The notes below the pieces were generated by a model. That model was not told the DNA's origin and did not search any database. It saw only the letters and a list, made by a program, of their open reading frames with translations. The position numbers and the translations under genes are program-made. A stretch of 64,000 nucleotides of DNA from contig JAKMXF010000009.1 of the NCBI GenBank assembly GCA_024704765.1, positions 1 to 64,000 on the forward strand, in the 5' to 3' direction. Of this stretch, positions 22,791 to 35,228 are shown one piece after another (position 1 is the first letter of the stretch; every line of letters begins with the position of its first letter). The DNA is from Oopsacas minuta. Its lineage: Eukaryota; Porifera; Hexactinellida; Lyssacinosida; Leucopsacidae.

Positions 22791-24469
22791 AGTACAAAAA
22801 TTGTTTATACAATAGAAATGACAAAATGAGTTTTAAGAATGACGACAGTATATATTAACAGTTATGACATGTCTAGTCTTAATAATGAATATACAGGCTT
22901 TCGCACTAAATGGGTTCAATCTTTCCAACATATGGTAACCAACTAGTTATATATTACTATAACTCAACTTTTACCATGTTGAGTGTTCAGTATATATGAG
23001 TAGTATGTACTGAATTTGAATGATTCAAGTAACGCCCATTGTAACGTTTTCATAGTACATTCTGTATGGTAATACGTAGTTCTCAATTAGCAAAGGAAAT
23101 TGATGCAAAATACGAAGAGGCGAACTCCACTGTAACTTATTTATTCCTGGTTTAATCCTTGCTATCATCCAAATCTGAGCCGAACTATTCAACCAACATT
23201 GTCTCAGATGTTTTCACGATATGAATAAATATAAATGTATAATAGGCAATTATTTGTATTTTGCAGATTTCAAATATTTTCGGTAAGCATATTTAACCTC
23301 CTCAGCTGTGTGTCACCTGCTCAAACTATTAAAATGTTATTAACTAACACCATAATGGTATACATAACAAGAGTAATCCTAAGTATTACACAAGATTAAT
23401 CCTATTTTGATCATATAACTTTGATCTTGTCCTCGCAATTCTTATGTATTTATGTACTACTTATGTATTAAGCTGAACACTTAAGAAATCTACATTGTTG
23501 GATTTCATTATGAGCAGTTGGGCTTCAGTCCTCAAATGATGTGAAAAGTAAGGTCTAATTTATGATTATATACGTGTATAACAAGGAAATGTATTAACTC
23601 ACTCAGGTGGAACGAAAGCGATCTAGCGTTGATTAATGTAACTACAGTCAGGGACTCTTATTGTGAACATTCTCCAAATAGTTTTAGCTGGCGTTATGAG
23701 TCATCATTCGTTGAGTAATCAACAAATATAATTTCCCTAATAATCTCAAAGGATAGATCATAAGCTTATTAAAAACTAAAGAATTAGAATCTAGAATTAC
23801 AGAATGTAAAGATAGCAGACTAATATTAGGAAATATATTTTAACTAATTTACATTGCGTAGATTTACAAGAGTGAACTCTCTTTGAATTTTATTTATGTA
23901 AGGGGAATGGAGTACCAAATGTTTTGATGTAAGACTTCGTGTAGTAATAGCGATAAATGTGAACACAAGAAATGGGAGGTCTTTTGAACATCAAAGTAAT
24001 ATAAATACTATCTATGGGGACAATTTATAAAGATAGAAAAAATACGGACGTGGACATGTGACCCGTAGGTATACTGGCAAGACAAATTTGAATATATAAT
24101 ATATCAAAGAAATAATACGGATATTAAACTATAGCTTATTACATAATTAGATAGATAAATAGTTTTAAAATCGAAAAGTTCATTTGGTAGTAAATATGAC
24201 AATCCCTCCTACATACTTCCGATATCAATTGTATTAGTAATTAGCGATGTTATCAATAAGCATATTGTGTACTCTGTTTCTAAGTAATAATGGGATACAA
24301 TTGTACTGAGTAGACCAGTCAAGTTATTCATCTTGGCATGGGAATACTGTATATAGGGTTGGCGTGATTACATAAAGTTTGACAAGGTTTAGCGTTTAAA
24401 TAGCATGCAAGAACCTATGAATAATTCAACCTTCAATGTAAGTGCTATTTAATATAATTACTCACTAAC
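22788..24469. other. Centlein intron, 5' part
   Basis: AT-rich DNA up to the centlein donor (GTTAGTGAG, read on the minus strand from 24469). A patch near 23030-23135 ends in CGAACTCCACTGTAAC and weakly resembles the element at 7612-7790. No gene or RNA is recognised. Confidence 0.45.
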
Positions 24470-25801
24470 CTTTGCATGTGTCTCATAAGTGATAGTTAGT
24501 GTTGAATCTACAGGAACCCTCTCATTCAGTGCTCTCTCTTCTACGTCATTCTGCTTCTGTACAGATAGCATTGAATCAGGTGCATATGTGCTCAGCTGAT
24601 CTTTCAGCAGTTTATGAGCAGTTTGTAACTCTTTATACCGAGCCAGACGTCTGTCGTGTGATATCTTGAGCTGGTTGAATTCAAGAGTTTTACTCTCTAG
24701 CAATTGTACTACAACCTCTGAACTCATGTCAGAACCCAGAGAGAGTAGGTCACGAGTTGTTTGAGTATCAGTTTCACAATGTTGCATCTGTGTAATATTT
24801 AGTTTGAAGATCTCTAGCTCTTTCATATGCTCCTTAAGGTGAGTATTTTCGCGTTCCAGCTCCATAACCTTGTTATTTAGCAGTTCATTGAGAGATTTAG
24901 TATTTTTCAAATCCTCTTCTTTCTTTTTGAGATTATCTCCCAGATGTTTGACAAGTGATCGGGTCTCATTGTTACACAACTTATGTCTCTCTCCCTCAAC
25001 CACACACTCCTTTAACTGACTTCTCATATCTTCATTCTCTCTATTAACCCTCTCTAACTCTACTTCCCTCTGTTCTAATTTATCTCTGTTACAGCTGAGT
25101 AACTCATCCAATTCACGAGTAGCATCTACTCTCTGATTACACTCCTCATTAACTTCTTTCAGCTGTTTACCGAATTCATTCAATTCCTCTTGCATATTTC
25201 TCCTTCTAGTTTCTCCAGCAAGAACATGAGATGACAGACTGCTATTCTCCAGCGCCAGACTACGCATCTTATCTGTCATTTCATTGATTTGTTCCTTGTA
25301 TATATGTTCTTGAGTACTGAATTGTTGTTGTAAAACTCCAAACTCTGTCTCAACCCTATTATTCCTCTCCTTAAGACAAATGTACATCTTCTCCATCTCC
25401 TGATATCCTGGTATACTGCTATTAGCTGTAGACAGATCAGCTACAGCTGTAGCTAATTCAGAGGTAAGCTGCTGGTTCACAGACTGCAATCTATTTCTCT
25501 CTTCTCTCTCCTCCTCAAGACTCTTATTCAACTGCTGTATCTCTTCACTCAGTTTATCGAACTCATTCTCTTTCTCTTGTCCGTATGCGAGTAGATGGTC
25601 TAGTCTCTGCTGGTGATTGATCTTCTCACGTTGTACTACCATCTCTATAGCAGCGTTAAGATCAGGATTATTCTTCTGGAGTTTCTTCCATAGTCCCCAC
25701 ACAAACTCCTTATCAGCCCTGCATTTCTCCAATTCCTTAGTCAACTTATCTAGCTCGTCGCTCTGTTGTAATATATGTGCTGCACTTGTTGTAGGCTCCA
25801 T
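24470..25801 (-). CDS. CNTLN: Centlein-like centrosomal protein, N-terminal coding exon
   Basis: The ATG at 25801 (MEPTTSAAH) starts 444 codons that end at a donor, CAAAG|GTTAGTGAGT, in phase 0, which matches the acceptor of 16749. Residues about 20-60 are the diagnostic part: ELEKCRADKEFVWGLWKKLQ, then NNPDLNAAIEMVVQREK. This is very close to the conserved vertebrate centlein block with its ADKEFVW.LWK.LQ core and NPDL plus VV.REK. The rest is long heptad-repeat coiled coil, rich in E, L, K, R and Q. In frame past the donor the ORF runs only to a TAA three codons later, as expected for intron read-through. Upstream coding exons beyond 25801 are not needed but cannot be excluded. Confidence 0.8.
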
Positions 25802-26135
25802 GAGCTAGCATGCTCAGTTGATTAATTACAAGCTAAGATAGTATTTAGAAAATGGAACAGACTAATTAATTATGTAAAGAATATACGGTATGCTACGCTT
25901 AATAGGGCCACATCGGGATCAGGCCATTTAGACCCGAAAATTGGAAGAAAACCGGACAAAAAGCATTAAAAACAAGCAGATTTACCAAAATATATTGCGG
26001 TACCACTAAATCTCCATGGATTTCCTTGAAATTTTGCATGATGAATCTATACAAGCATAGATAACTTAAAAAGTACTAAGTTTTTAGACACAAAGGGGAA
26101 CTGATGCAACCTAATACGTATATAACAAATATCTG
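25802..26135. other. Upstream region of centlein
   Basis: AT-rich sequence that should contain the centlein promoter (minus strand). No clear TATA box or repeat boundary is seen. Confidence 0.4.
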
Positions 26136-26228
26136 CAGGGGCGGATCCAGATACCTATCCTTAAATCCTAATGTACTTGCAATGCTCAAGCTCAACCCCC
26201 TGAGAATAATCCTGGATCCGCCACTCTA
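26136..26228. mobile_element. Short hAT-like MITE (CAGGGGCGGATCCAG ends)
   Basis: The left end CAGGGGCGGATCCAG at 26136 is mirrored at the right as CTGGATCCGCCACTCT, about 93 bp apart. CAGGGGCGGATCC is a very common type of hAT terminus in animals. The right terminus is degenerate in its last bases and I could not confirm an 8-bp duplication. A similar one-sided end, CAGGGGCGGTTCAAGAG, is at 37593. Confidence 0.6.
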
Positions 26229-29200
26229 TATGTATCTCGAACCCTTGGGAAATCAAATCTGTCCGAGATAGTTGAGATTTAATAATATAGAATATTGCTT
26301 TTATAGAGACTTTATATATTTAAATTTCTCAATATTTTGATGACGTTGCGAAAAAGTTTGGCATCCTGGTAGTATGTATCATAGGTGTGTAATAAACGCA
26401 TTTGCCCCGAAAAATAGGTGGCCGATACTCGGCAGTCAGCCAATGGGTAAATTATATAATAGACAAAATCGATATCCAGTACTGTCATATGAACGGATAT
26501 TTGTAGCACAAGAAATAAGGAACCAAGGAGAAACTTATGGGAAAATTGAGAGAACCAATAACAAACAAGGACTTTAACCTAAAGTTTGAACTAGATTTCC
26601 TTATAAAAACAAGTGTGTTGATAAGTATGAAGTAAAACATGAAACATGCATATAACAATCTCACTTTCAATTTTCTTTAAATGTAATCTATGTTCCGCAT
26701 CCCGAGAGTTGAATAGCGGGGAGGCCCCCTACTTATGAGCAGTGTACCCCCCACCCAAGTTGGCTAACTCTACGCCTATGGTAAGTATCTACTATATATC
26801 GTTTGAAAAAGAATTGACCATTTTCCCATTGGGCAGCATAATTGCTGTATAACAAATTCACATCAGACAAACTTGAAAAGAAGTACATGATTACTCGGCT
26901 GCACTATAGTAAAGTAATTATATATTGAATGAATCAATTTACTCTCCTTGGATTACACTTTTGAAAACAAACAATAACTTATTACTTGTTAATTGGTTTT
27001 AACAGCAACTTGATTTCTAAATTATAAAGTGACTTATTCAATTAGTGGCGTATTACACAAGTTATAAGGTTAATGTATTGTTGTATTGCTGTAGAGATAT
27101 CACAATTATATCGAGTTAAACAAAAATTATCAATATTCAGAGACTAACCAATTAGTAGAAGATAAATAAAGATTTCAAACATTAAAGACAGGAGAGTAAC
27201 AATTTCGTTAACAGAGTTATGCATCGCAACTGCCTACATGTCATAAGTATAATAAATCTGTGATTGGAAAAATCAAATTACACTTGGAATTATGATAAAC
27301 ACATCGGACAAATTCCAATAGAACTTATCTACACACAATTCTAATAATATTAGTAATACTCTTCACCTAAAGTTATTGCCTTAAAAATAATAATTATGTA
27401 TTGAATATTCCTTGCAGACAATAATACATAGTATTTGATAAGAATGATTTGGACAAAAATACTAATAAATTAATGGTTAATGATTTGAAATCATCTTTCA
27501 CTAGAAGATGTGCTAATTAGCATAATCATTTAGTTGTACCCAAGATAGGTAGAGATGGCACAATTAATATAATTATACAGTTTATCATTGTGTATAACTT
27601 TATTATAGGTCAAGGTTTCTCAAAATTTGACAGACTATGGCTGTATGTATGCCATACTTGTTGTCATCATAACAGGTTGAGGAACCTTGGTATAGGTAGA
27701 AGCATACATTAAATTTCCAAATAGTGGGGGAGCAGACGGCAACTGGTAAAATAGGTTGCTGATAAGCGCCTTCGAGAGAATACGAAAAAGTAAATCGGCC
27801 TCCTATTTTTTGGCCTACTTGGTGACATACACGGCTGTGTATTAAGTATGGCATGATATATATAACTACACCCATTGAATAGGCTTGGGTAAAGACTGGA
27901 CTAAGTACATTAGATATATACTTCATAGAAGTTATGACTAATCATGAATCAATGCATTTTCCATAGAGCAGATAACAGATTAAGATAATTCATTCATTGT
28001 AATATATTCAGATATTTAATAAAATTAACATACAATAATAAAAGGTAGTACAGCTGGTGTGGAGCTGTATCACTTCTATAATCGATCAGTCCTTAATAGA
28101 TAGTACTTGTTCGATCCGTTTTAATAACATTTATCATCTTACAGTAGTGTAGATATTATCTCCCTCTAGGCTCCAATATACCTTACATTAGGATCTGTGG
28201 CTGGCATGAAAATCTAAAATACTAGCATAAATCATTGTTACTATTTAATGATGAAAGTTATCTAGAATTATAAGTGGTGTGGTGTCTTAATCAGAAAACG
28301 TAAGTATTGTTAGACAAACTGTGTATTCTGTAAAAATTCGTCAAAATGATAATGTGGTGGAATATTCCCCATAATACATATGTGTAGATTAATTATTAAT
28401 GGAAATAAATATTCCTGGCAAAGATAGTGGCAATACATAAATTAGCAATTAATACAGTCATCCCTCATGTCCGATGTAAATCTCAATGGATGACTAACAA
28501 AAGATTTGAATATGTTAATATTAACAGCTGTAGCGATAATATTCGTTAGCAAAGTATAGAGAGTATATTTGTGATAGTTTAATCACCATTGACTGATACA
28601 AATAGTTATGCTTTAGCAAATGTGGGTAATTGGGCGTGACGTCATGATGGTAGAGTCAGGTAGATTGCACTCAAAACTACTCAAATAGTTAAGCTACTGC
28701 ATGAGTGTTTATAATAATTATCAACAAATTTGTTGGATGAAAGAGTAGTTCAAGAACGTATCATATGTGGTTTAAACCTGTTTCTAAAGGCAATCATCTA
28801 TACTTACATACAAAGTATGACATTTCGTGTCGGATAACTTAACTTCTCATTCATTCTGGTAGATTTTTCGTAACTATTATTTTAATAATTTTGAAGGAAA
28901 ATTCATTTGTATGAATATATGTTACGGAAGATGTTGGTGTTATAATTATATACTGCTTCCCTTGAGCAAATATGGCTTCTATGTATTAATACAGTCAACA
29001 AAATGGCGAATTGTGTTAGCCACTACATGGAAAACTTACTATATCATTTGCTTAGTCATTTTGCTGACTTTAAATTAGAAACTCTTTGAAGTAATAAATA
29101 TGATATTAAGCAAGTTTAGATATTATCAAATCAGTTATGTTTCAGTAAGGAATTAAATGTTGGCAAAAATTGCCAGATGTTGGACAATATCTACATACAC

Positions 29201-29573
29201 TATCAGCTGATTTAAACTTTAAACTATAACTTTATACCCTCATAGCTGTCTGTGTATTTAAGTAAATATAATTGTATAATTATAAGTTTGAATGAAACAC
29301 AAATGCGCGTAATGCATGATGCAATTAGTTCAGGAGCATATCTATTGTCCCAATATACGTGTAGAAAACAACCACAAGCATTCAATTTCAAAATACGTAT
29401 CTTCTATCTTTTCAATTAACCACGAATTTATGTAATTACATCATAAATTCACTTGAGCTACATAATTCATCGATTTATCTTCTCCAATACAATTTCCATA
29501 AGTTAATACATAACATATGAATGTTGTAATTAGGGATGCAAATATTCCACAGAATAATTGCTTAACCACTGTT
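26229..29573. other. Gene-poor AT-rich stretch
   Basis: Open frames here (for example 26312-26670 on both strands and 27603-27926 minus) have no recognisable domains and low coding character. A short patch at 26740-26783 (GGCTAACTCTACGCCTATGG) resembles the ends described at 14438-14770. A small hairpin (TACAGCT..AGCTGTA) is at 28050-28070. I see no gene. Confidence 0.5.
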
Positions 29574-29745
29574 AATACAGATATAGCAAAATCCGCCTAT
29601 TAGCAACATTTTTCATGGACACAAAGTGTAGTTTTGTATAGTAATTAGTAATTAGTAATTAATGTGCAGAATAACAGTATTTGAGTATTAACAAGGAAAA
29701 TTCTTGCCAAAAACGATTTACTAATGGGTAGTTTCCACTGTATTA
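29574..29745. repeat. MITE-like repeat ending in TACAGTGGAAACT (partner at 7612-7790)
   Basis: See the partner entry; this copy keeps the right terminus (AGTTTCCACTGTA near 29727-29740) and shared internal blocks. It also has three tandem AGTAATT units at 29640-29660 not seen in the partner. Confidence 0.5.
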
Positions 29746-29865
29746 TTTAAAAGTGCTACAACCTAACATATTTTCTGGTATAAGTAGTATATTTTGGAAA
29801 TTTAGGATTTTAACTCAAATACATTTCAGTAAATCAATCACTAGCAACAAACAATATAGCATATA

Positions 29866-29974
29866 CAGTGGGTATCGGCCGTATTGCTTAGAAGAACACC
29901 GGTTTAAAGAACCTTTAGGATATAAGAACATATTTTGCAACTTCCAAGGGTGTTCTTATATGCGATACCCACTG
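29866..29974. mobile_element. 109-bp MITE with CAGTGGGTATCG ends and TA flanks
   Basis: CAGTGGGTATCG at 29866 is exactly mirrored by CGATACCCACTG ending at 29974, and each end is flanked by TA. This fits a Tc1/mariner-type non-autonomous element with a TA duplication. An inner partial match (AAGAACACC near 29890 and GGTGTTCTT near 29949) extends the hairpin. Confidence 0.8.
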
Positions 29975-30168
29975 TACCAGTATTTCCCAACCTGCTGGAG
30001 CCTACGGATTTGTGATTATAATTCATAAGAAGAATTTTCAGTATTAATGAAATGCAGCAATAAAAAACAAAATATAAGAATTTTGCCAGATAGAAATTCT
30101 TAAAATATTAATCTTGGTCCTAGGAGTATGTTGTAATAACAGAAAAGCATCTTTAGGATTTTCTACCA
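29975..30168. other. Short spacer, nothing recognised
   Basis: AT-rich sequence between two palindromic elements. No gene is seen. Confidence 0.4.
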
Positions 30169-30242
30169 GCAGCTTAGGTTGCTAGGTATAGTCACCAAAT
30201 AGGTCACTGCACTGGACGGCAAATATCAGCAACCTAGACTGC
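30169..30242. repeat. Small palindrome GCAGCTTAGGTTGCT
   Basis: GCAGCTTAGGTTGCT at 30169 is mirrored, with one mismatch, by AGCAACCTAGACTGC ending at 30242, with about 44 bases between. The same arm recurs at 31252-31270, so this is a repeated small foldback type. Confidence 0.55.
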
Positions 30243-31147
30243 AGGCGCCGATTGTACTAAGGTAGACGAGTCCAGACCCGCTTATATTTGGAAGGTGGAC
30301 AGGACATCCGCCCAAATGTAATAGAATCAATAAATATAATACCAAAATTGCTAACTAAATTAAAATAACTCATTACGATCGTCACATAATTCTGACAATC
30401 ACCTAATTATATAATTGTATCATACGATATCAATTTCTTTAGGGAGACAACAGCATCCTATCTTGTTGTTGAACCAGCCCTCCTATTAATGTAACAATAA
30501 TGGAGCAAATACGTGAATACAATCTTATACTTAGTGTACCCCAAAAATTAATTATTAGGCAAAAGTACAATCAGTGCCTATGCTGCGGGGTGTGATAGCA
30601 TGTAGCAACCAAATTTGTTGATTAGAAAATACTAATAAGACAATTCAGAATTCAATAAATATCAGGTGAGTATATATTACATATTTGTGTTTGGAAGAAA
30701 TCTGTTGGTAACTCAGATTATTGAATAAATTAACAACTCCGGTCATGTTTCAGTAAAACACAAGAGTCATGTATTTATGCTACTGGAATTAGAGAGATAT
30801 CCCTAACGACAACAGAGAATGATTGGAATGGGAACAAACAAGATGTCAAAGAAATGTAATTGTGTATGAATAGATGAATATATAGTAATTATACTGCCAT
30901 ATAAGTCCTTACGGAGTATTTCCGAAAGAGTTACGTTGCATTTCAATTTTGTGGACTAATCGCAATTTCACTTCAAGATACACAATATTATATTTAAACA
31001 ATAATTAATGATTTGTATCATAGAAACTTAAGAGTAGAAACCTCTAAGTTTCCATAACTATTATTTCAAAACATAAATATTTATCTCCATAAGCGGGGAG
31101 CAGAAATTCATAATGAATTACCTGTTTCTACCTAGAAATCCCCCAGT
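30243..31147. other. AT-rich spacer, nothing recognised
   Basis: There is a GC-richer patch at 30243-30310. A short ORF-free region follows. No feature could be supported. Confidence 0.4.
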
Positions 31148-31274
31148 AATCTAAGTTGCTACATTGATACAATCCAGCTGCAACCAAACATGTTCCCTCT
31201 TACAACTTTTTAGTGAGGTAAATCTAGGGGTTGTAGGAGGATTGTAAATGCGTAGCAGCTTAGGTTGCTGATTA
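31148..31274. repeat. Small foldback, second copy of the GTAGCAGCTTAGGTTGCT type
   Basis: The left arm AATCTAAGTTGCTAC at 31148 is inverted, imperfectly, at 31252-31274 (GTAGCAGCTTAGGTTGCTGA). It shares its right arm with the palindrome at 30169-30242. Confidence 0.45.
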
Positions 31275-31425
31275 GAAAACTAAATACGTACAAGTATACA
31301 CGGGATTATACAAGTATTCGAATATCTCAGTTAGAATTCGTCGAGATAGATCAGAATATTTTATGATAAGTTTCTACATACCCAATTTATCCTAATCTAT
31401 ATTATTATATCACAATTGTTGTCTG

Positions 31426-31524
31426 TTTGTCTGTTGTCAAGGAAAGGATTTACGGTATGCAATATTGAAATTGTTGCATAACTATGTATTTATCGTGTTT
31501 ATCAAGGAAGTAAATAGAATTCAA
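31426..31524 (+). repeat. 99-bp perfect inverted copy of 1-99
   Basis: This is the partner of bases 1-99, in opposite orientation and identical over 99 bases. It directly abuts the tandem-like repeat at 31530-31850. That may or may not belong to the same element, because the left-edge copy is cut by the window. Confidence 0.9.
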
Positions 31525-31529
31525 TAAAA

Positions 31530-31850
31530 CTTCACTAAACATATCGAACATGCTGAATCCGATTTTCACACTTTTGGATTAATCATATGTAAATTTATTG
31601 TTGTTTTTATGAATATAAAGCAAATAAATTATCCAAATCTCAAAATACACATACAGGCTTGCTCTAAATGGCTACACAGGGGTAAGTAAATATATTGAAT
31701 CTAAATTTCGCATTTTCAAGTTTCTCATATGTAAATTTATTGTTGATTTTATGAATATGAAGTAAACAAATTTCAAAATTGAGGTAGAATCCTACTTTCA
31801 ACGACTGTACTGGGGTAATCAAGTATGCTGAGTCCGAATATGGTATTGTA
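31530..31850 (+). repeat. Imperfect tandem repeat, unit about 132-143 bp
   Basis: Unit starts are marked by TGCTGAATCCGA (31551), ATTGAATCTAAA (31694) and TGCTGAGTCCGA (31826). Each of the first two units contains CATATGTAAATTTATTGTTG followed by TTTTATGAATAT. A further isolated piece with TATGCTGAGTCCGAATGTGG is near 45927. The units are diverged by roughly 15-25 percent by eye. Confidence 0.7.
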
Positions 31851-32715
31851 AACCACATATTGTGAATATTTGTACCGTCTTCCATGTAGCCATCTGTCCG
31901 TATGGATCCCGCATCCCATATAAATATATATAAAGTGGGCATGTTAATAACGGACATCTAAGGGACTAGTCTAAAGTTCCTATATATACAGAGTACAACA
32001 TATCGCGAAGGAAGAATTGTCCAATTACCTACATCGCGAAGCAAACTGGAAACGTATAGTATGCAAGGTTTCCGTGGAAGGAGAATTTCAATTCTCATAC
32101 CCATTCCATACACACGGAAGCCCTGATTGTATGATATAATGATTATATTATCAAATAAACTAGTGATATGGAAGATTAATGAGATTACGTTCGTTGATAA
32201 ATTGCTGATTAATCAATAAGATTAGTGTCTAGATATATTTATATACGCTAATAAACAAAAGAGTGTGTCAAGCATTTGTCATCAGAATTACCTCAATTAT
32301 ATAATCAAAGGCTAGTGTCCAATAGATTTATGTAGAATTGCATAATCAATTTGTTCATAGTCTTTTAGTTCGTATTCAAATAAGAATAGATCACACGACT
32401 ATCTCTACAGATGTATATCTATATAATCGCTGCCTACACAAGTAAAGTGGCTTCACAACATGACACTAACCAATACACAATTATCAGATGTATCATAAAT
32501 CACAACTGATTACCAGCTTTTTCGAATTACTTTATAAGTTACAAGGGTGGGAACATGTTGTTAACAAATTCTCCCTATATGATAGTAAGAACAAAGAGCT
32601 AATGAAACTCAACCAAGTAAGATTGATTTCATGTAATACACAGCACAATAGAGAGAGCAAAAGCTTTACACTAAAATCAATAAAATATCTTTCAATAAAG
32701 TTTGTAATCAGTGTA
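31851..32715. other. AT-rich spacer, no supported gene
   Basis: The 102-residue open frame at 32488-32796 ends inside the MITE at 32716 and has no domain features. The paired ATATCGCGAAG/ACATCGCGAAG segments near 32001-32040 are short direct repeats. Nothing else is recognised. Confidence 0.4.
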
Positions 32716-33047
32716 AGGCTACTGTTGATGAGAAACTTGTTTCAGCTCCACATGAGATCCACCTGGCCATACATAGGGGAGGGTGGCTCATTATAATTAT
32801 TTCATTATTTTGCGACGTGTAAGCGGGAAAATTGGTTCATTCATAAAACAATATTAAAATGAAAAAAGTCAAATTCGATATTACGTATAATATGCTAGAC
32901 GATTGAAAAGTCATCTCTATTGTACTATTATCTAGTTTATTCACTCTGTAGCTTAACTATATTGAGTAAATGGTGAAATAATGACAATATTGGTGCGGTT
33001 GCCAAATCAGATGCAGACGGTGGAGCTGAAACATGTTCCCAACCTAC
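32716..33047. mobile_element. MITE family GGCCACTGTTA, copy 1
   Basis: The left end AGGCTACTGTTGATGAGAAA continues CTTGTTTCAGCTCCACATGA, and the right end is its inverse (TGGAGCTGAAACATGTTCCC). The internal blocks TTCATTATTTTG and TAAATGGTGAAATAATGACA are also inverted to each other and are shared with copies at 35944, 42380 and 46254. It is non-coding, about 330 bp. Confidence 0.85.
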
Positions 33048-33893
33048 AATTACCTATTGTAATGGTAGAATATATATCCAATTTATTTATACAGGTGGCT
33101 AATCAATAGCATGACTGTTTGTGTTCAGAGAATACAACCTTCACACAGTAACACAATATAACTGAATTAAGTTCTTTAGTAAATATATGTTAGGAATATG
33201 TTAAATAATAAATTATAGAAGAGATTTGTTCTTTGATAATATTAATGTTGTACAGATGGCGTGGTTTATGACCATAATTTTGTAAATATAACACAAAAAT
33301 CTCGCGATTAGAAGATCAAGCATAAACTTCAAAGAATAGATTAAAGACAGTTAAACTTGCAGTAATTAATGAAATAATAAATTTATTATTACCATATTAT
33401 TGTAAAGATGTGCTTATTGCCATATTATCGTAAAGATGTGCTTATTATAATTAATAGATAGTGTATGACACCATAAACGTATAAAATAACATGTTTAGAA
33501 GGAAAATAATGCAATACACATATATACAGCTGTTAGGTCTAAGCCTAATCTGAATAATACATCCGAAATACATAAGATTATCTAAGATATCCATGACTAA
33601 TTGATGACGGGACATACAGTAAGGTATATTCACTTACAGGCAACGTTAACAGGTAATAATGAATTAGATAAATTATAGTTCGCAATTATTAAATTTTCCA
33701 AAAAGGAAGTCTACTGAGCATAAATGCCAATATAATTAAGGAAATTGATAAGGCATCAGTTTCTCACTTTAGGTCTCTATATGGCTTCCCTTACTTCTGA
33801 TTGTGATTAGTTTGCACTCCTACTGACTCCTGGCAGCCTGGATAGCTAGTCTCAGGTGATAAAGGTCATTTCGGGACACCTGGGGTCAGTGGC
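33048..33893. other. AT-rich spacer, nothing recognised
   Basis: It includes a short direct repeat (TGTAAAGATGTGCTTATT or similar, twice at 33400-33446). No gene is seen. Confidence 0.4.
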
Positions 33894-33945
33894 GATAAAT
33901 ATCTATCTAGGAGTAATGGAAATTACCCCTAGATAGATATTTATC
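33894..33945. repeat. Strong 24-bp-stem hairpin
   Basis: GATAAATATCTATCTAGG plus AGTAAT at 33894-33917 pairs with 33922-33945, with one mismatch and a 4-base loop. There is no downstream T-run and no adjacent supported gene. It may be a tiny foldback transposon end rather than an RNA gene. Confidence 0.75.
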
Positions 33946-34775
33946 AGGACTATATTAGTAACTGTGTTATTTATGAAATCGTGACAAAGCGTGGCATACG
34001 AGGGGTCCCTGACTCTTGTACTGAAAAAATCAAGAATTATGTACATAGAGCAATCGTAAAAATAAGTGGGAAATTCTATGATAAATTTCTGAATAATCAA
34101 TTTATCGCATATGATGAATTGAAATTTTTGAGTTCCTCAGAAGAATATTTCTTACAATTTTAAATATACTACCAGCGAACTTCAAATATCATTGACAAAA
34201 CAGTCGTTGGAGGAAGTGGCTATACATATTGATTCAAAAATATCTAGTTAAAGGACAGTAACATTCAAAATTATAGATGGGTAAGGGGTATCAGGAGATT
34301 CGCCGTCTGACACTTATGGAGGTTCTACTGTATTACTTTAAGAGCAAAATATATTTACACAAAAGAAAATATGTCGCAAGAAGTCTCTAGAGAGAATGGT
34401 TCTGTGAGAAATCTTGCTGAAGCCTGTTCAAGTATGATGTGATACTTACAAGAAGCTAGCAGTATACAAGCAACAATTCATTGTATAGTAAAACTGATAA
34501 GAATTCTAAGTAACTCGATTCGTGTAAGAAAAAATTTCAGCTTCAAGAAGTTGTACTAATAAACTCAATGCAAAAATAATATAGATTATTAGGAATAAAC
34601 GCAGGAAATCACTGATGAGTAGTTATTGATTAATGAGAATATTGAGATAATATTCCTGTTACGCTATACATAGATGAGTTCATTCTCTACTGAGCATTAA
34701 GATAATTGTAAGAAATTAAGAATATACAATAATACAAAATATTACCCCTTTCTTTATTCCTTGCTAAGATAACTT
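33946..34775. other. AT-rich spacer, nothing recognised
   Basis: Short open frames (33981-34163 plus, 33903-34100 minus) overlap each other and the hairpin. Neither looks like a real protein. Confidence 0.4.
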
Positions 34776-34824
34776 AATACACTAGATCATTATTAATATA
34801 TGACTAATGATAATCTAGTGTATT
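34776..34824. repeat. Imperfect hairpin AATACACTAGAT..ATCTAGTGTATT
   Basis: The 34776-34797 arm pairs with 34806-34824 (AATACACTAGAT.ATTATTAAT with AATGATAATCTAGTGTATT) over about 20 bases with one bulge. It is non-coding. Confidence 0.6.
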
Positions 34825-35188
34825 ACGTATAATTGGGAAGGCGGAATTTGACCTAAAACTGATGTAGGAAAATTACCTAAAATTGAAGTAGGAATTGACC
34901 TAAAATTCATTTCGTTTGGGATTGATAGAATTCTGACCGAGATGTTTGTATTGATTTGTACTTGTGGTCATAAGTGGCGTATTATATGAATAATTCAACA
35001 ATTATCAGGAAAGAGTGTTATTAAGCATGTATGATAATACTGAATATTACCATATTACCATCACATGTCAAATTATCAATTAATACTGTTATATTACCAA
35101 CAATATATTGTTGGGATTTTGTAGGCGTAGACTTATACGAGTCTATCAGCTACAAAAAAGGAATGGCAACACATAACGGGTACAAATA
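34825..35188. other. Spacer with short direct repeats
   Basis: Three units of the form GACCTAAAA(C/T)TGA.GTAGGAA.TT lie at about 34849-34905. No gene. Confidence 0.5.
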
Positions 35189-35223
35189 CACTCAGAACTT
35201 TGTTGACAACAAAGTTCTGAGTG
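35189..35223. repeat. Perfect 17-bp palindrome
   Basis: CACTCAGAACTTTGTTG, a single A, then CAACAAAGTTCTGAGTG form an uninterrupted perfect inverted repeat. It directly precedes the candidate element at 35229. Confidence 0.9.
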
Positions 35224-35228
35224 ATTTC

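Noticed and set aside
27603-27926. 107-residue minus-strand frame
   Set aside because: It has no recognisable domain, irregular composition and no support from promoter or splice signals.
32488-32796. 102-residue plus-strand frame
   Set aside because: Its end is inside a MITE whose other copies do not keep the frame, and it has no domain features.
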